DNA of 64,000 nt from Candidatus Microsaccharimonas sossegonensis (GTDB lineage Bacteria > Patescibacteriota > Saccharimonadia > Saccharimonadales > Saccharimonadaceae), in NCBI GenBank assembly GCA_004100325.1, contig SCKX01000001.1, forward strand, positions 417,453 to 481,452, written 5' to 3'. Below are positions 1-8,862 of the stretch, in pieces. The notes below the pieces were generated by a model. That model worked only from the letters and a program-made list of their open reading frames with translations. It was not told where the DNA came from and did no database searches. How positions within the stretch are numbered: the stretch's first letter is position 1; each line of letters begins with the position of its first letter. Position numbers and translations under genes: made by a program.

Positions 1-1
1 G

Positions 2-415
2 ATCTCGGAAGGTGAGATGGATGAATACACCAATGAGTACCACGGGTATTTAGAAGAGCAAAAGCGCGAATCATTTCAAAAAATCAACCGCCTGCTTGGC
101 GACGGTGGTCTGATTGACCGCGATATGCTCCGCGATCATGTCGTTATTCTGGTGTCTGATGGGATGAGTAGCAGCGCTGAATTAGATGCCGCAATGGACT
201 TCTTGAGACCAATCCGCCTTCAAAAACTGGTTATCGCAACACCCGTCGCTTCAGTGGAGGCAGTTGATAGGTTGCATATGATCGCCGACGAGCTACACAT
301 CCTCGACGTAAAAGATAATTACCTTGGTACAGACCATTATTATAATCAAAATGTCATTCCGTCGCATGAGGAAACCGTGGCAAAAATTAATAAAATTGTC
401 CTGAATTGGCGTTGA
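2..415 (+). CDS. phosphoribosyltransferase-like protein, C-terminal part (5' truncated by window)
   Basis: Frame is open to the window edge; 'DHVVILVSDGMSSSAELDAAMDFLR' resembles a PRTase PRPP loop context. Confidence 0.55.
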   Translation: MSEGEMDEYTNEYHGYLEEQKRESFQKINRLLGDGGLIDRDMLRDHVVILVSDGMSSSAELDAAMDFLRPIRLQKLVIATPVASVEAVDRLHMIADELHILDVKDNYLGTDHYYNQNVIPSHEETVAKINKIVLNWR

Positions 416-500
416 CCTTGCGCGGTTAAAAAGTGTAGAATAAAACTCAACGTTACAGGCAATGTGTGCGGCAATGGGTGAGGATTAAGTAAGGGGAATC

Positions 501-803
501 ATGTTAGACGTATTTATTACATCTCGGGTGCGACGAAAAATTGTGGTGGTGTACGCCAAGTATCCTGATTTTCGAACTCACGTCCGTGGACTTGCCAAGC
601 TTATTAAAGAAGATCCGGGAAACATTCAGCGCGAACTTAAGCGCCTCGAAAAAGTAGGTTTTCTGACTAGCGAAAAACAAGGAAACACGAAGATTTACGC
701 AACTAACAAGCAGTTTCCAATCTTTAAAGAACTGCAAAGTATTGTTATTAAGTCTCAGCAGCAAGCCACTCGACCAAAGCGCACCGTTCCTAATCAGTCG
801 TAA
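501..803 (+). CDS. winged-helix (ArsR/MarR-like) transcriptional regulator
   Basis: HTH-like 'HVRGLAKLIKEDPGNIQRELKRLEKVGFLTSEKQGNTKIYATNK'. Confidence 0.6.
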   Translation: MLDVFITSRVRRKIVVVYAKYPDFRTHVRGLAKLIKEDPGNIQRELKRLEKVGFLTSEKQGNTKIYATNKQFPIFKELQSIVIKSQQQATRPKRTVPNQS

Positions 804-2653
804 TGGTAGCCGCAATGTCGTTATTTGAAAAAATTTTAAAAGCCAGAGGAATAACGCCCGAAAAACGGGCTGTTTTTTTATCACCGGATTATGAAAAAAA
901 GCACGACCCATTTCTTTTGCCTGATATGCAGGTCGCAGTCGATCGACTGGTGGTGGCACATGACAAGCAAGAAAAAATCACTATTTACGGCGACTATGAT
1001 ATCGATGGACTGACAGCTACGACGGTGCTGATTGATGCTCTTCGAAGCTTTGGATTTGAACACGTCAAGTCGTTTATCCCAAATCGATTCGTAGAAGGCT
1101 ATGGACTAACGATTGATGCCGTCGAGAAAATTGCAGCCACCGGTGCTGACCTTATCATCACGGTCGACTGTGGCAGTCTGAGCCATAAAGAAATCGCGCG
1201 CGCCAATGAACTGGGTGTCGATGTTATCGTCACCGATCATCACAACGTTGCCGACACGCCGCCGCCAGCGGTTGCGACGATTAATCCAAAGCGCCTGCTC
1301 CACGACTTTCCCGAAATGTACGAAAAATTTGTTTTGAAGTCGAAGTCTGCTGGCACTGCAAGTCCTCTGCGAGCCCCGGATAATTGTGAAGTGTCCTCCT
1401 TGCGCGTCGAGGACTGTCTGAGCGAAGCGAGTTCCGCAGACGCCAAAGAAGGCACGCCAGAATTATCACGGCGGCGAACAGCCGGACTTGCAGGGGCAGC
1501 AGCTTCGTCTTCAAAACTCTACCCATTCCTCGATATTCCAGGGGTAGGGGTCGCGTTTAAATTGGTGCAAGCGCTACAAACGGTATTGCCTGGACTGCCT
1601 ATTGGTCAGGAAAAGTGGCTTTTGGATCTTGTCGCGTTAGGGACAGTCTGTGACGTTGTGACATTGATCGACGAAAATCGCATGCATGTCTTTTGGGGAC
1701 TAAAAGTCTTGGCGCAGACCAGGCGACCAGGGCTTAAAGCACTGATGGCGGTAGCGAGCGTTCGCCCAAAGGCTGTGAGCGCACGAAGTCTGGGTTTTGG
1801 ACTGGGGCCGCGCATGAATGCGTCTGGACGTCTAGAAACGGCGCAGTATTCGCTTGATCTTTTAACAGCAACAGACGGTTTGCGCGCGCTAGAGATTGCC
1901 AACCAACTTGATGCCATGAATAAAGCTCGCCGCTCCGAACAAGACGAAATCTTAAAAGCCGCTATCATCCAGGCAGAGGAATTTGCCGATCTGCCGGTAC
2001 TAGTCGTCAGTGCGCCAGGCTGGAATCATGGCATCGTCGGCATTGTGGCCGCGAAACTGCTTGAAAGATACAAAAAACCCACCTTTGTCCTCGAAGAAAT
2101 GGGCGAAGCAGCCAAAGGCTCTGCAAGAAGTTATGGTGACTTTAGCGCTGCCGACGCAATTCGAGCGTCGGACGATATTATTACAAAGGGTGGCGGACAT
2201 ACATTTGCTGCTGGCGTGACGTTACCAACCAAAAATATTCCCGCTTTTCGAAAGCGCGTCAATGATTTTTACAGGTCACAAAAACTGATGAATCAGCCGC
2301 TATTATTACTGCCAAAAGAGGATAGCGAAGCTGGCTTGCACGAACTAGACGAGGCATTAGTTGATGCCATGAAACAACTTGAGCCATTCGGCAACGGCAA
2401 TCCGCAACCTATCCTGAAATCAACCAACGTCGTTGTCGTGAATCAGCGAAAAATGGGTACAGAATCGCAGCACGTAAAGCTGACGCTTGAAATGCAGGGT
2501 CACAAAATTGATACGATCGCCTTTAACGCGCCGGCACATTTCTTTGTCGAGCCGGGTGAAACCGTCACGGTGTGGTATACGGTCGATGTGAATGAATGGA
2601 ATGGGCGACGCAGTGTTGAGGGGCAACTCTTGCACCTTGAAACGAACGACTAA
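803..2653 (+). CDS. recJ: single-stranded-DNA-specific exonuclease RecJ (DHH family) with a ~60-residue in-frame insertion
   Basis: DHH motifs 'YGDYDIDGLTATT', 'VTDHHN', 'LGFGLGPRMNASGRL', 'GGGHTFAAG'. Confidence 0.93.
   Translation: MVAAMSLFEKILKARGITPEKRAVFLSPDYEKKHDPFLLPDMQVAVDRLVVAHDKQEKITIYGDYDIDGLTATTVLIDALRSFGFEHVKSFIPNRFVEGYGLTIDAVEKIAATGADLIITVDCGSLSHKEIARANELGVDVIVTDHHNVADTPPPAVATINPKRLLHDFPEMYEKFVLKSKSAGTASPLRAPDNCEVSSLRVEDCLSEASSADAKEGTPELSRRRTAGLAGAAASSSKLYPFLDIPGVGVAFKLVQALQTVLPGLPIGQEKWLLDLVALGTVCDVVTLIDENRMHVFWGLKVLAQTRRPGLKALMAVASVRPKAVSARSLGFGLGPRMNASGRLETAQYSLDLLTATDGLRALEIANQLDAMNKARRSEQDEILKAAIIQAEEFADLPVLVVSAPGWNHGIVGIVAAKLLERYKKPTFVLEEMGEAAKGSARSYGDFSAADAIRASDDIITKGGGHTFAAGVTLPTKNIPAFRKRVNDFYRSQKLMNQPLLLLPKEDSEAGLHELDEALVDAMKQLEPFGNGNPQPILKSTNVVVVNQRKMGTESQHVKLTLEMQGHKIDTIAFNAPAHFFVEPGETVTVWYTVDVNEWNGRRSVEGQLLHLETND
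1332..1516. repeat. 185-bp quasi-palindromic insertion within recJ
   Basis: Left arm ttttgaagtcgaagtctgctggcactgcaagtcc versus reverse complement of right arm ttttgaagacgaagctgctgcccctgcaagtcc; inner arms share gataatt and gtg(t)cc(t)cctt..gcgtc. Confidence 0.85.
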
Positions 2654-2703
2654 CGAGAACCGCTGTTGCATTCGAGCTTCACATCTGTTAAAATATCTTT
2701 CAT

Positions 2704-2919
2704 ATGGTACAAGTAACACGTAAAGACGAACGAGAAGCAAACGAGAATATTATTCGTCGTTTCAACCGAAAGGTTTTGCAAAGCGGGGTGTTGGCAGAAG
2801 CGAAAGCTTCAATGCGATTCGCAAAAGACATCAGCAAACCTGAACGCCGCGCCAAAGCGATTATTCGCAAAGAGCGTAAGGCTGACAAATTGAACAAAGC
2901 CCGCCTAGGACTGAAGTAG
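2704..2919 (+). CDS. rpsU: 30S ribosomal protein bS21
   Basis: 'IIRRFNRKVLQSGVLAEAK...ERRAKAIIRKERK' S21 signature. Confidence 0.8.
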   Translation: MVQVTRKDEREANENIIRRFNRKVLQSGVLAEAKASMRFAKDISKPERRAKAIIRKERKADKLNKARLGLK

Positions 2920-2922
2920 TCC

Positions 2923-3375
2923 GTGGCTTTAAAGGCACAATTCGATCAAGATATTAAAGCCGCTCTTCTTGGCGGCGATCGTTTTACTGCCAGCGTACTT
3001 CGCGATTTTAAAGCTGCCGTTCTTAACGAAGAGGTAGCGCAAAAGAAGCGCGATGAAGGACTCTCTGACGAGGAAATTGAAAAAGTACTCATCCGTGAAG
3101 TAAAGAAGCGCGCCGAAAGCGCAGCTATTTACGACGGCGCCGAAAGAACCGAACTGGCACAAAATGAACGTGCCGAATCGAACATCCTTGAGAAATACCT
3201 TCCAGAACAGGTTTCAGAAGCTGACATCAAAGCAGCGGTTGATGAAGCGATCGTTTCGACTGGTGCGACCAGCGCCGTGCACATGGGGCAAGTGATCGGC
3301 GCGGTCAAAAGTCAGCTTGGTAACGCTGCTGATGGCGCGACGATTGCCCGAATTGTGAAAGAAGCCCTGAGATAA
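2923..3375 (+). CDS. GatB/YqeY domain-containing protein (GTG start)
   Basis: Full-length YqeY-like sequence with 'LREVKKRAESAAIYDGAERTELAQNE...ILEKYLPEQ'. Confidence 0.9.
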   Translation: MALKAQFDQDIKAALLGGDRFTASVLRDFKAAVLNEEVAQKKRDEGLSDEEIEKVLIREVKKRAESAAIYDGAERTELAQNERAESNILEKYLPEQVSEADIKAAVDEAIVSTGATSAVHMGQVIGAVKSQLGNAADGATIARIVKEALR

Positions 3376-3412
3376 CATTTGCGTAATCGTCCGACTCCGT
3401 TAAGATAGACAT

Positions 3413-3958
3413 ATGATTGTATTTTTCGGACCTGCCGGCGCAGGAAAAAGTGTCCAGGGACAAATCCTCGCAGCTCGTATGGGCTGGCGCTGGCTGAGTG
3501 CTGGTCAGCTGCTTCGTGATACTAAAGATGTTGCGTTGCTTCACGTCATGCACGAGGGAAAAATGGTACCCCACGAAGCAATTACCAAGATTATGGGCGA
3601 AGCAATCTCAAAATCTGCGAATATCAACCAGTTGATCCTTGACGGCTTTCCACGGCTACTAGAACAAGCGAAATGGCTGACCGACAGCCAACCAGCACAC
3701 GGTCGCTCGGTGGCGCTGGTGATTGTATTAGAAGTGCCTCGCGAAGAGCTATTAAAGCGACTCGAAATCCGAGGGCGGGCCGACGATACGCCCGAAGCAA
3801 TCGATGAACGCCTGAAGATTTACCGCATAGAAATGTATCCGGTTCTTAATTACTTAACCGAACAAAACGTGCCGATTGTGCATATTGATGGGACTGGTTC
3901 CGTGGGACAAGTTCACGACCGCGTCGTGGCGGAATTAACTAGCCGAGAATTGGTGTAA
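3413..3958 (+). CDS. adk: adenylate kinase-like nucleoside monophosphate kinase
   Basis: P-loop GPAGAGKS, 'LILDGFPR', 'RGRADDTPEAIDERL'. Confidence 0.9.
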   Translation: MIVFFGPAGAGKSVQGQILAARMGWRWLSAGQLLRDTKDVALLHVMHEGKMVPHEAITKIMGEAISKSANINQLILDGFPRLLEQAKWLTDSQPAHGRSVALVIVLEVPREELLKRLEIRGRADDTPEAIDERLKIYRIEMYPVLNYLTEQNVPIVHIDGTGSVGQVHDRVVAELTSRELV

Positions 3959-3959
3959 C

Positions 3960-4709
3960 ATGCGCCAAAAAACAGCAGCAGAAATACAGGCGATGCGCGA
4001 CGGCGGGAAAATCCTCGCCGGTATTTTTCATGATTTAAAAAACCAGGTGAAACCCGGCATTAGTGAAAAAGAACTTGATGCCTGGGTGGATAAAGAAATT
4101 ATGCGCCGTGGTGCGATCGCGACCTATAAGACACCAGAAGTAGCGTTCCCGGCAGCAATTTGCATTTCTGTTAACGAGCAGATCGTTCATGGTATCCCAA
4201 CTGAGTATGTGCTGCAAAAAGGTGACATTGTTAGCTTTGATTTAGTTATTACGTACAAAGGCATGAAAACTGACGCCGCTTTCACGACTGTTGTTGGCGG
4301 TGAACCAAATGGTGCCCAAAAACACCTAATTAACGCAACCGAACGGAGTTTATATGCGGCCGTTGATGCCATTAAAGGCTCAGTTCGAACCGGTGATATT
4401 GGTGCTGCGGTGGAGGAGGTTTTGAAAAAAGCTAAACTTGGCATTATCCGCGAACTCGTCGGTCACGGCGTGGGACACGAGATGCACCAAGCACCTGAAG
4501 TACCAAACTACGGCCGAAAGGGAACCGGCGTGCTGTTAACACCTGGCGACACGATTGCGATTGAGCCAATGGCAACGCTTGGCGGCGAGCGGATTATTAC
4601 AGAAGACGACGGCTGGACGATTTCGACTCGTGATGGCGGCCTGGCGGCTCACTTTGAGCATACGGTGCTGATTACTAAAGATGGTGCGGAAATTTTAACA
4701 CAACTTTAA
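3960..4709 (+). CDS. map: type I methionine aminopeptidase
   Basis: 'GDIVSFDLVITYKGMKTDAAFT', 'GHGVGHEMHQAPEVPNYG', 'IAIEPM'. Confidence 0.95.
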   Translation: MRQKTAAEIQAMRDGGKILAGIFHDLKNQVKPGISEKELDAWVDKEIMRRGAIATYKTPEVAFPAAICISVNEQIVHGIPTEYVLQKGDIVSFDLVITYKGMKTDAAFTTVVGGEPNGAQKHLINATERSLYAAVDAIKGSVRTGDIGAAVEEVLKKAKLGIIRELVGHGVGHEMHQAPEVPNYGRKGTGVLLTPGDTIAIEPMATLGGERIITEDDGWTISTRDGGLAAHFEHTVLITKDGAEILTQL

Positions 4710-4922
4710 GCCAGCGACCCAGTTATTATCCTCTTTTTGGAGGTCGCTCTATGGGTTTGCTCTGCGAAGCCCATGGCGCCCGTCTCGACCCGTGAGGGGA
4801 CATCCTACTCTAGTAAAAGAGGCGGGGTGTTGGGATGATTGAGACATATTTTCGGCACCGTATTAGCAATTATGCAGTGTTATGACTTTGCAACCACAGA
4901 CACAAGCGCTATACTAAGCTTT

Positions 4923-6164
4923 ATGCAAGAAGGTTCTACCTACGCCGTCGGTATTGACGTTGGAACAACGACTGTCAGGACTGTCGTGGCTCACATTGAT
5001 GGTGCAACCGGCGTTCCTACAATTGTTGGCGTCGGCCACGTACCAAACAGCGGCATGCGCAAAGGCGTTGTCGTGAACTTAAACGGACCCGCGCAGGCAA
5101 TTGACGATGCGCTTGGCGCCGCCGAACGAATGAGTGGCTATCAAGTAGATGCTGCAACGCTAAGCGTTAACGGCGCTCACATCTTAAGCACGCACGCCGA
5201 CGGCATGGTTGCGGTTGGGGCGGCCGATCACGAAATTACTCGGGACGATTTAATGCGTATAGAAGAAGTAGCAACCCTTGGCAAAGTGCCAGCAAACCGC
5301 GAAATCCTCGATGTGATTCCTCATGCCTATAAACTGGATGGGCAAGATAATATCAAAGATCCACTGGGTATGACCGGAACGCGGCTTGAAATTGACGCTC
5401 ATGTCATTTCAGGGCTGACTCCTTATCTTGAAAATGTCCAAAAAGCCGCCGAAACCGCTAAAGTGCATCCCAACTCAGTCGTCGTCACCTCGATTGCTGC
5501 CGCCCGTGCAGTGTTGGGTGAACAACAGCTTGAGAACGGCGTCGCCGTGATTGATATGGGCGGCGCCACGACGAGCATCGCTGTTTATGAAGAGGGCGAT
5601 TTACAGTATACGGGCGTGATTCCGATTGGAGGGGTCAACATTACTAATGACCTTGCGATCGGACTAAAAACTGATCCGGAAGTGGCGGAAAAGATCAAGC
5701 TGGAACATGCCTCTGCTGTCACCCGCAAAGAAGATGCTGGCATCAGCTTGAAACATGATGGGGAAGTGCTGACATTCAAAACGAGCGATATCGATGAAAT
5801 CGTCGAAGCTCGGCTTGAAGAGATTTTTGAAGCTGTCCAACAGCAGCTTCGAAATGCCGGCCGCGCCGGTAAACTACCAAGCGGTGTTGTCCTGACAGGT
5901 GGCGGTGCGCAGCTAAAACATATTACCGACTATGCAAAGAACTTTCTTGGCCTGGCTGCACGAATCGGTAAACCAACTGGCTATGGCGGCGTTGCCGATG
6001 ACATCGAAAAACCATCTTTTGCGGCAGCAATTGGACTGATGCTTTTTGATGCTGAACGTATTGCTGTCTCTGGTCAAGGTAAGAAAAAAACGTCCCACAA
6101 GAAGCCGACCAGAAAAGGTGTGATGCACTCGCTGACTAAATTATTTGCTCGTTTTAAAGCATAG
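4923..6164 (+). CDS. ftsA: cell division protein FtsA (start moved from 4839 to 4923)
   Basis: Actin-like ATPase 'YAVGIDVGTTTVRTVV', 'VIDMGGATTSIAVYEEG', 'VVLTGGGAQL', C-terminal amphipathic helix; upstream of ftsZ. Confidence 0.9.
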   Translation: MQEGSTYAVGIDVGTTTVRTVVAHIDGATGVPTIVGVGHVPNSGMRKGVVVNLNGPAQAIDDALGAAERMSGYQVDAATLSVNGAHILSTHADGMVAVGAADHEITRDDLMRIEEVATLGKVPANREILDVIPHAYKLDGQDNIKDPLGMTGTRLEIDAHVISGLTPYLENVQKAAETAKVHPNSVVVTSIAAARAVLGEQQLENGVAVIDMGGATTSIAVYEEGDLQYTGVIPIGGVNITNDLAIGLKTDPEVAEKIKLEHASAVTRKEDAGISLKHDGEVLTFKTSDIDEIVEARLEEIFEAVQQQLRNAGRAGKLPSGVVLTGGGAQLKHITDYAKNFLGLAARIGKPTGYGGVADDIEKPSFAAAIGLMLFDAERIAVSGQGKKKTSHKKPTRKGVMHSLTKLFARFKA

Positions 6165-6259
6165 TCAGACCTTAAATATGCTACCCCTTTATTCCAAACG
6201 CTGAAATGGTATACTAGGAAAAGTAAGAAGACAAGACCTGAGGGAGATAGGGAAGCAAC

Positions 6260-7465
6260 ATGCCTGAAGTAAAACCAAGTGATATACAGACGTTTGCCAG
6301 TATTAAGGTGGTTGGAGTTGGTGGTGCCGGTGGTTCAGCCGTTAATCGCATGAAAGACGCTGGTCTTTCTGGCGTGCAATTTATTGCCATGAACACCGAT
6401 GCGCAGGCACTGCACAATTCAAAAGCAGATACGAAAATACATTTAGGACACTCAACAACTGGTGGACTAGGTGCTGGAGCTGATCCTTCAGTCGGTGAAG
6501 CCGCTGCTAATGAATCACGTGATGAGATTAGAGATGCTCTCACTGGGGCTGACATGGTCTTTGTGACCATTGGTGCCGGCGGCGGAACGGGTTCGGGTGC
6601 CGGCTACATCGTTGCTGAAGTTGCCCGCGAACTAGGCATTCTGGTAGTTGGTGTCGCCACCAAGCCTTTTAGTTTTGAAGGTGAAAAACGTCGTCAAAAC
6701 GCCGACTGGGCGATTGCCCAGCTTCGTCGCCACGTCGACACGCTCATTACTATTCCTAACGACCGCTTGCTGCAGACAATTGACCGCCGGACACCACTTC
6801 TAGAGACGTTCAAGATCGCAGACGACGTGCTTCGCCAGGGTGTTCAGGGTATTTCCGAATTGATTACCGAACACGGATTGATTAACCTTGACTTTGCCGA
6901 CGTCAAGGCTATTATGAGCAACGCTGGTTCAGCGCTGATGGGAATTGGTCGCGCCAGCGGTGACAATCGTGCCGCCCAGGCTGCCCAACAAGCAATTGAA
7001 TCACCATTGATTGAAGTCTCTATCGATGGTGCAAAAGGTGTTCTCTTTAATGTGACGGGTGGCTACGATATGAGCATGTCTGAAATCCAAGAAGCAGCCG
7101 AGATTATCACTAGTGCCGTTTCACCTGACGCAAACATCATTTTTGGTGCAACCCTTAAACCTGAAATCGAAGATGAACTGATCATTACGGTGATTGCAAC
7201 CGGATTCGACTCGGCCTATTTCCAGGAAACTGAAACCGAACAACAGCAGGCTGATACCGCAGTTCAGTCTGGACTGAACGACCGAATGGCAGAAGAAGTC
7301 GTCAGCCACGTTGACATGAACCTCGATCACACTGAAGCTGCAGCGATCTTTAACGAAGAAGCCGGGGAAAGCATGTGGAATCAACCCGTAGAGCAGGAAG
7401 ACGAATCTGATACGCCGGCATTTCTACGCCGCCGCAAAAAGCGCAATAAAAAAACAGAGGAGTAA
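6260..7465 (+). CDS. ftsZ: cell division protein FtsZ
   Basis: Tubulin signature '[10 protein letters not shown]', '[23 protein letters not shown]', C-terminal '[11 protein letters not shown]'. Confidence 0.98.
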   Translation: MPEVKPSDIQTFASIKVVGVGGAGGSAVNRMKDAGLSGVQFIAMNTDAQALHNSKADTKIHLGHSTTGGLGAGADPSVGEAAANESRDEIRDALTGADMVFVTIGAGGGTGSGAGYIVAEVARELGILVVGVATKPFSFEGEKRRQNADWAIAQLRRHVDTLITIPNDRLLQTIDRRTPLLETFKIADDVLRQGVQGISELITEHGLINLDFADVKAIMSNAGSALMGIGRASGDNRAAQAAQQAIESPLIEVSIDGAKGVLFNVTGGYDMSMSEIQEAAEIITSAVSPDANIIFGATLKPEIEDELIITVIATGFDSAYFQETETEQQQADTAVQSGLNDRMAEEVVSHVDMNLDHTEAAAIFNEEAGESMWNQPVEQEDESDTPAFLRRRKKRNKKTEE

Positions 7466-7471
7466 ATAGCC

Positions 7472-7936
7472 GTGGCACAGGTCAATATTGGTGACAGTCG
7501 GGTTATCGAATCACGCGAAGTCAGTGATGGTGTCACGATTCGTCGTCGTCGCGAATCACCTGATGGCAAACGGTTTACGACTTACGAACGGATTGAAAAG
7601 CCAAACCTTGCTGTGATTAAAAAGAACGGGACGCGGACATTATTCGACCGTGAAAAGCTTTCGATTGCTGTCAAACGTTCAGTCGGCAAGTTCTTTGATT
7701 CTGAGGTTGAAGTTGAAGAAATGATCGACGAGATTGAAGACGGCGTCTATGCACTTGGTGAAAATGAAGTTACCTCAAAGCAAATAGGTGACAAGGTACT
7801 TGATGAATTAGTACGTCGTAACGAAGTCGCTTACGTGCGGTTTGCTAGTGTCTACCAGGACTTTAAAACCCTTGATGACTTCGTGAAGATCCTCGAACAG
7901 CGCAAGCAGGCGAACGAGCAAAAGAAAGCTGCTTAA
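7472..7936 (+). CDS. NrdR-like ATP-cone protein lacking the zinc-ribbon cysteines (GTG start)
   Basis: 'DSRVIESREVSDGVTIRRRRESPDGKRFTTYERIEKP' aligns with the NrdR N-terminus; ATP-cone 'FDREKLSIAVKRS...KVLDELVRRNEVAYVRFASVYQDF'. Confidence 0.88.
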   Translation: MAQVNIGDSRVIESREVSDGVTIRRRRESPDGKRFTTYERIEKPNLAVIKKNGTRTLFDREKLSIAVKRSVGKFFDSEVEVEEMIDEIEDGVYALGENEVTSKQIGDKVLDELVRRNEVAYVRFASVYQDFKTLDDFVKILEQRKQANEQKKAA

Positions 7937-7961
7937 TGAATATACTTAGAGCGGGAACAAT

Positions 7962-8222
7962 ATGCGGGTTGTGGTGATGTACAAGGAACAAACCGATTAC
8001 GCACGGCAGGTGATTGAGTACATTGCTGACTTTAAACGTCAGACGGGTCATGATCTTGAAACGATGAACCCTGAGTCACCAGCGGGCATCGACTTTACGC
8101 AGGTCTATGACATTATGGAACTGCCGACAATGATTGCACTTTCTGATGACGGCGTGATGCAAAACACATGGTCAGGGTTACCACTACCTACCATAAGCGA
8201 GGTCAGTTATTATATTCAATAA
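7962..8222 (+). CDS. thioredoxin/glutaredoxin-fold protein without CXXC
   Basis: 'RVVVMYKEQTDYARQVIEYIADF...YDIMELPTMIAL' with cis-Pro motif and no cysteines. Confidence 0.55.
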   Translation: MRVVVMYKEQTDYARQVIEYIADFKRQTGHDLETMNPESPAGIDFTQVYDIMELPTMIALSDDGVMQNTWSGLPLPTISEVSYYIQ

Positions 8223-8262
8223 GATATTTAACAAGATTGTATCGCTGAAACAGTATCGATAC

Positions 8263-8835
8263 ATGACGTTTGCGTTCATGCTGGTAGGCGGCATTGTGGC
8301 GCTTATTGCAGCTTTTGTATTGACGCTTGATAAATTTGCCGTCCTCGAAAACCCGAACGCGGTAGTTTCCTGCAGTATCAACATCGCGCTTAATTGCTCG
8401 ACCGTTATGCAAAGCGGGCAGTCTCATGTTTTTGGCTTTCCGAACATGATTATTGGACTTGTGGCGTTTCCAATCCTTCTGACGATTGCCATTTTGGGGC
8501 TTGCTGGCACAAAGTTTCCCCGTTGGTTTCTAATCTCATCTTTGACAACGTTATTCCTTGGACTAGTATTCGCATATTGGCTATTGTTTGTCAGCGTGTA
8601 TGTAATTCAAGTTTTGTGTCTGTGGTGTTTAGTGGTGGCAGCGGCAATGACGATCATGTTTTCAAGTTATCTCCACTTTAACTTAAAAGAAAATACCTTT
8701 ATGTTAAAGGATGCAACCAATAAGAAAATACAATATGTTTTAAAAAGCGGCTTCCATCCAATGATTGTTCTGGCGTGGATCGCCTTGATGATCGTGCTAA
8801 TTTTGTTCAAGTTTGGACAAGCACTCTTTGCATAA
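8263..8835 (+). CDS. vitamin K epoxide reductase (VKOR) family protein (start may lie upstream)
   Basis: 'CSINIALNCSTVMQSGQSHVFGFPN' plus 'VLCLWCLV' CXXC in a multi-TM protein. Confidence 0.88.
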   Translation: MTFAFMLVGGIVALIAAFVLTLDKFAVLENPNAVVSCSINIALNCSTVMQSGQSHVFGFPNMIIGLVAFPILLTIAILGLAGTKFPRWFLISSLTTLFLGLVFAYWLLFVSVYVIQVLCLWCLVVAAAMTIMFSSYLHFNLKENTFMLKDATNKKIQYVLKSGFHPMIVLAWIALMIVLILFKFGQALFA

Positions 8836-8856
8836 AAAACATGGCTGAGGTAAAAT
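8828..8856 (+). promoter_or_regulatory. sigma70-type promoter for the ileS leader
   Basis: TTGCAT - 17 nt - TAAAAT immediately before the T-box RNA. Confidence 0.7.
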
Positions 8857-8862
8857 AGCAAC

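Noticed and set aside
504-959. Antisense and alternative-frame ORFs in the track (e.g. 504-959 -, 1606-1968 -, 14937-15410 -, 39790-40017 +)
   Set aside because: They lie within well-supported coding genes on another frame and their translations look like shadow ORFs (Ser/Arg/Cys-rich).
4839-4922. N-terminal extension of FtsA in the ORF track
   Set aside because: It covers the predicted promoter; the homologous sequence begins at 4923, 7 nt after TATACT.
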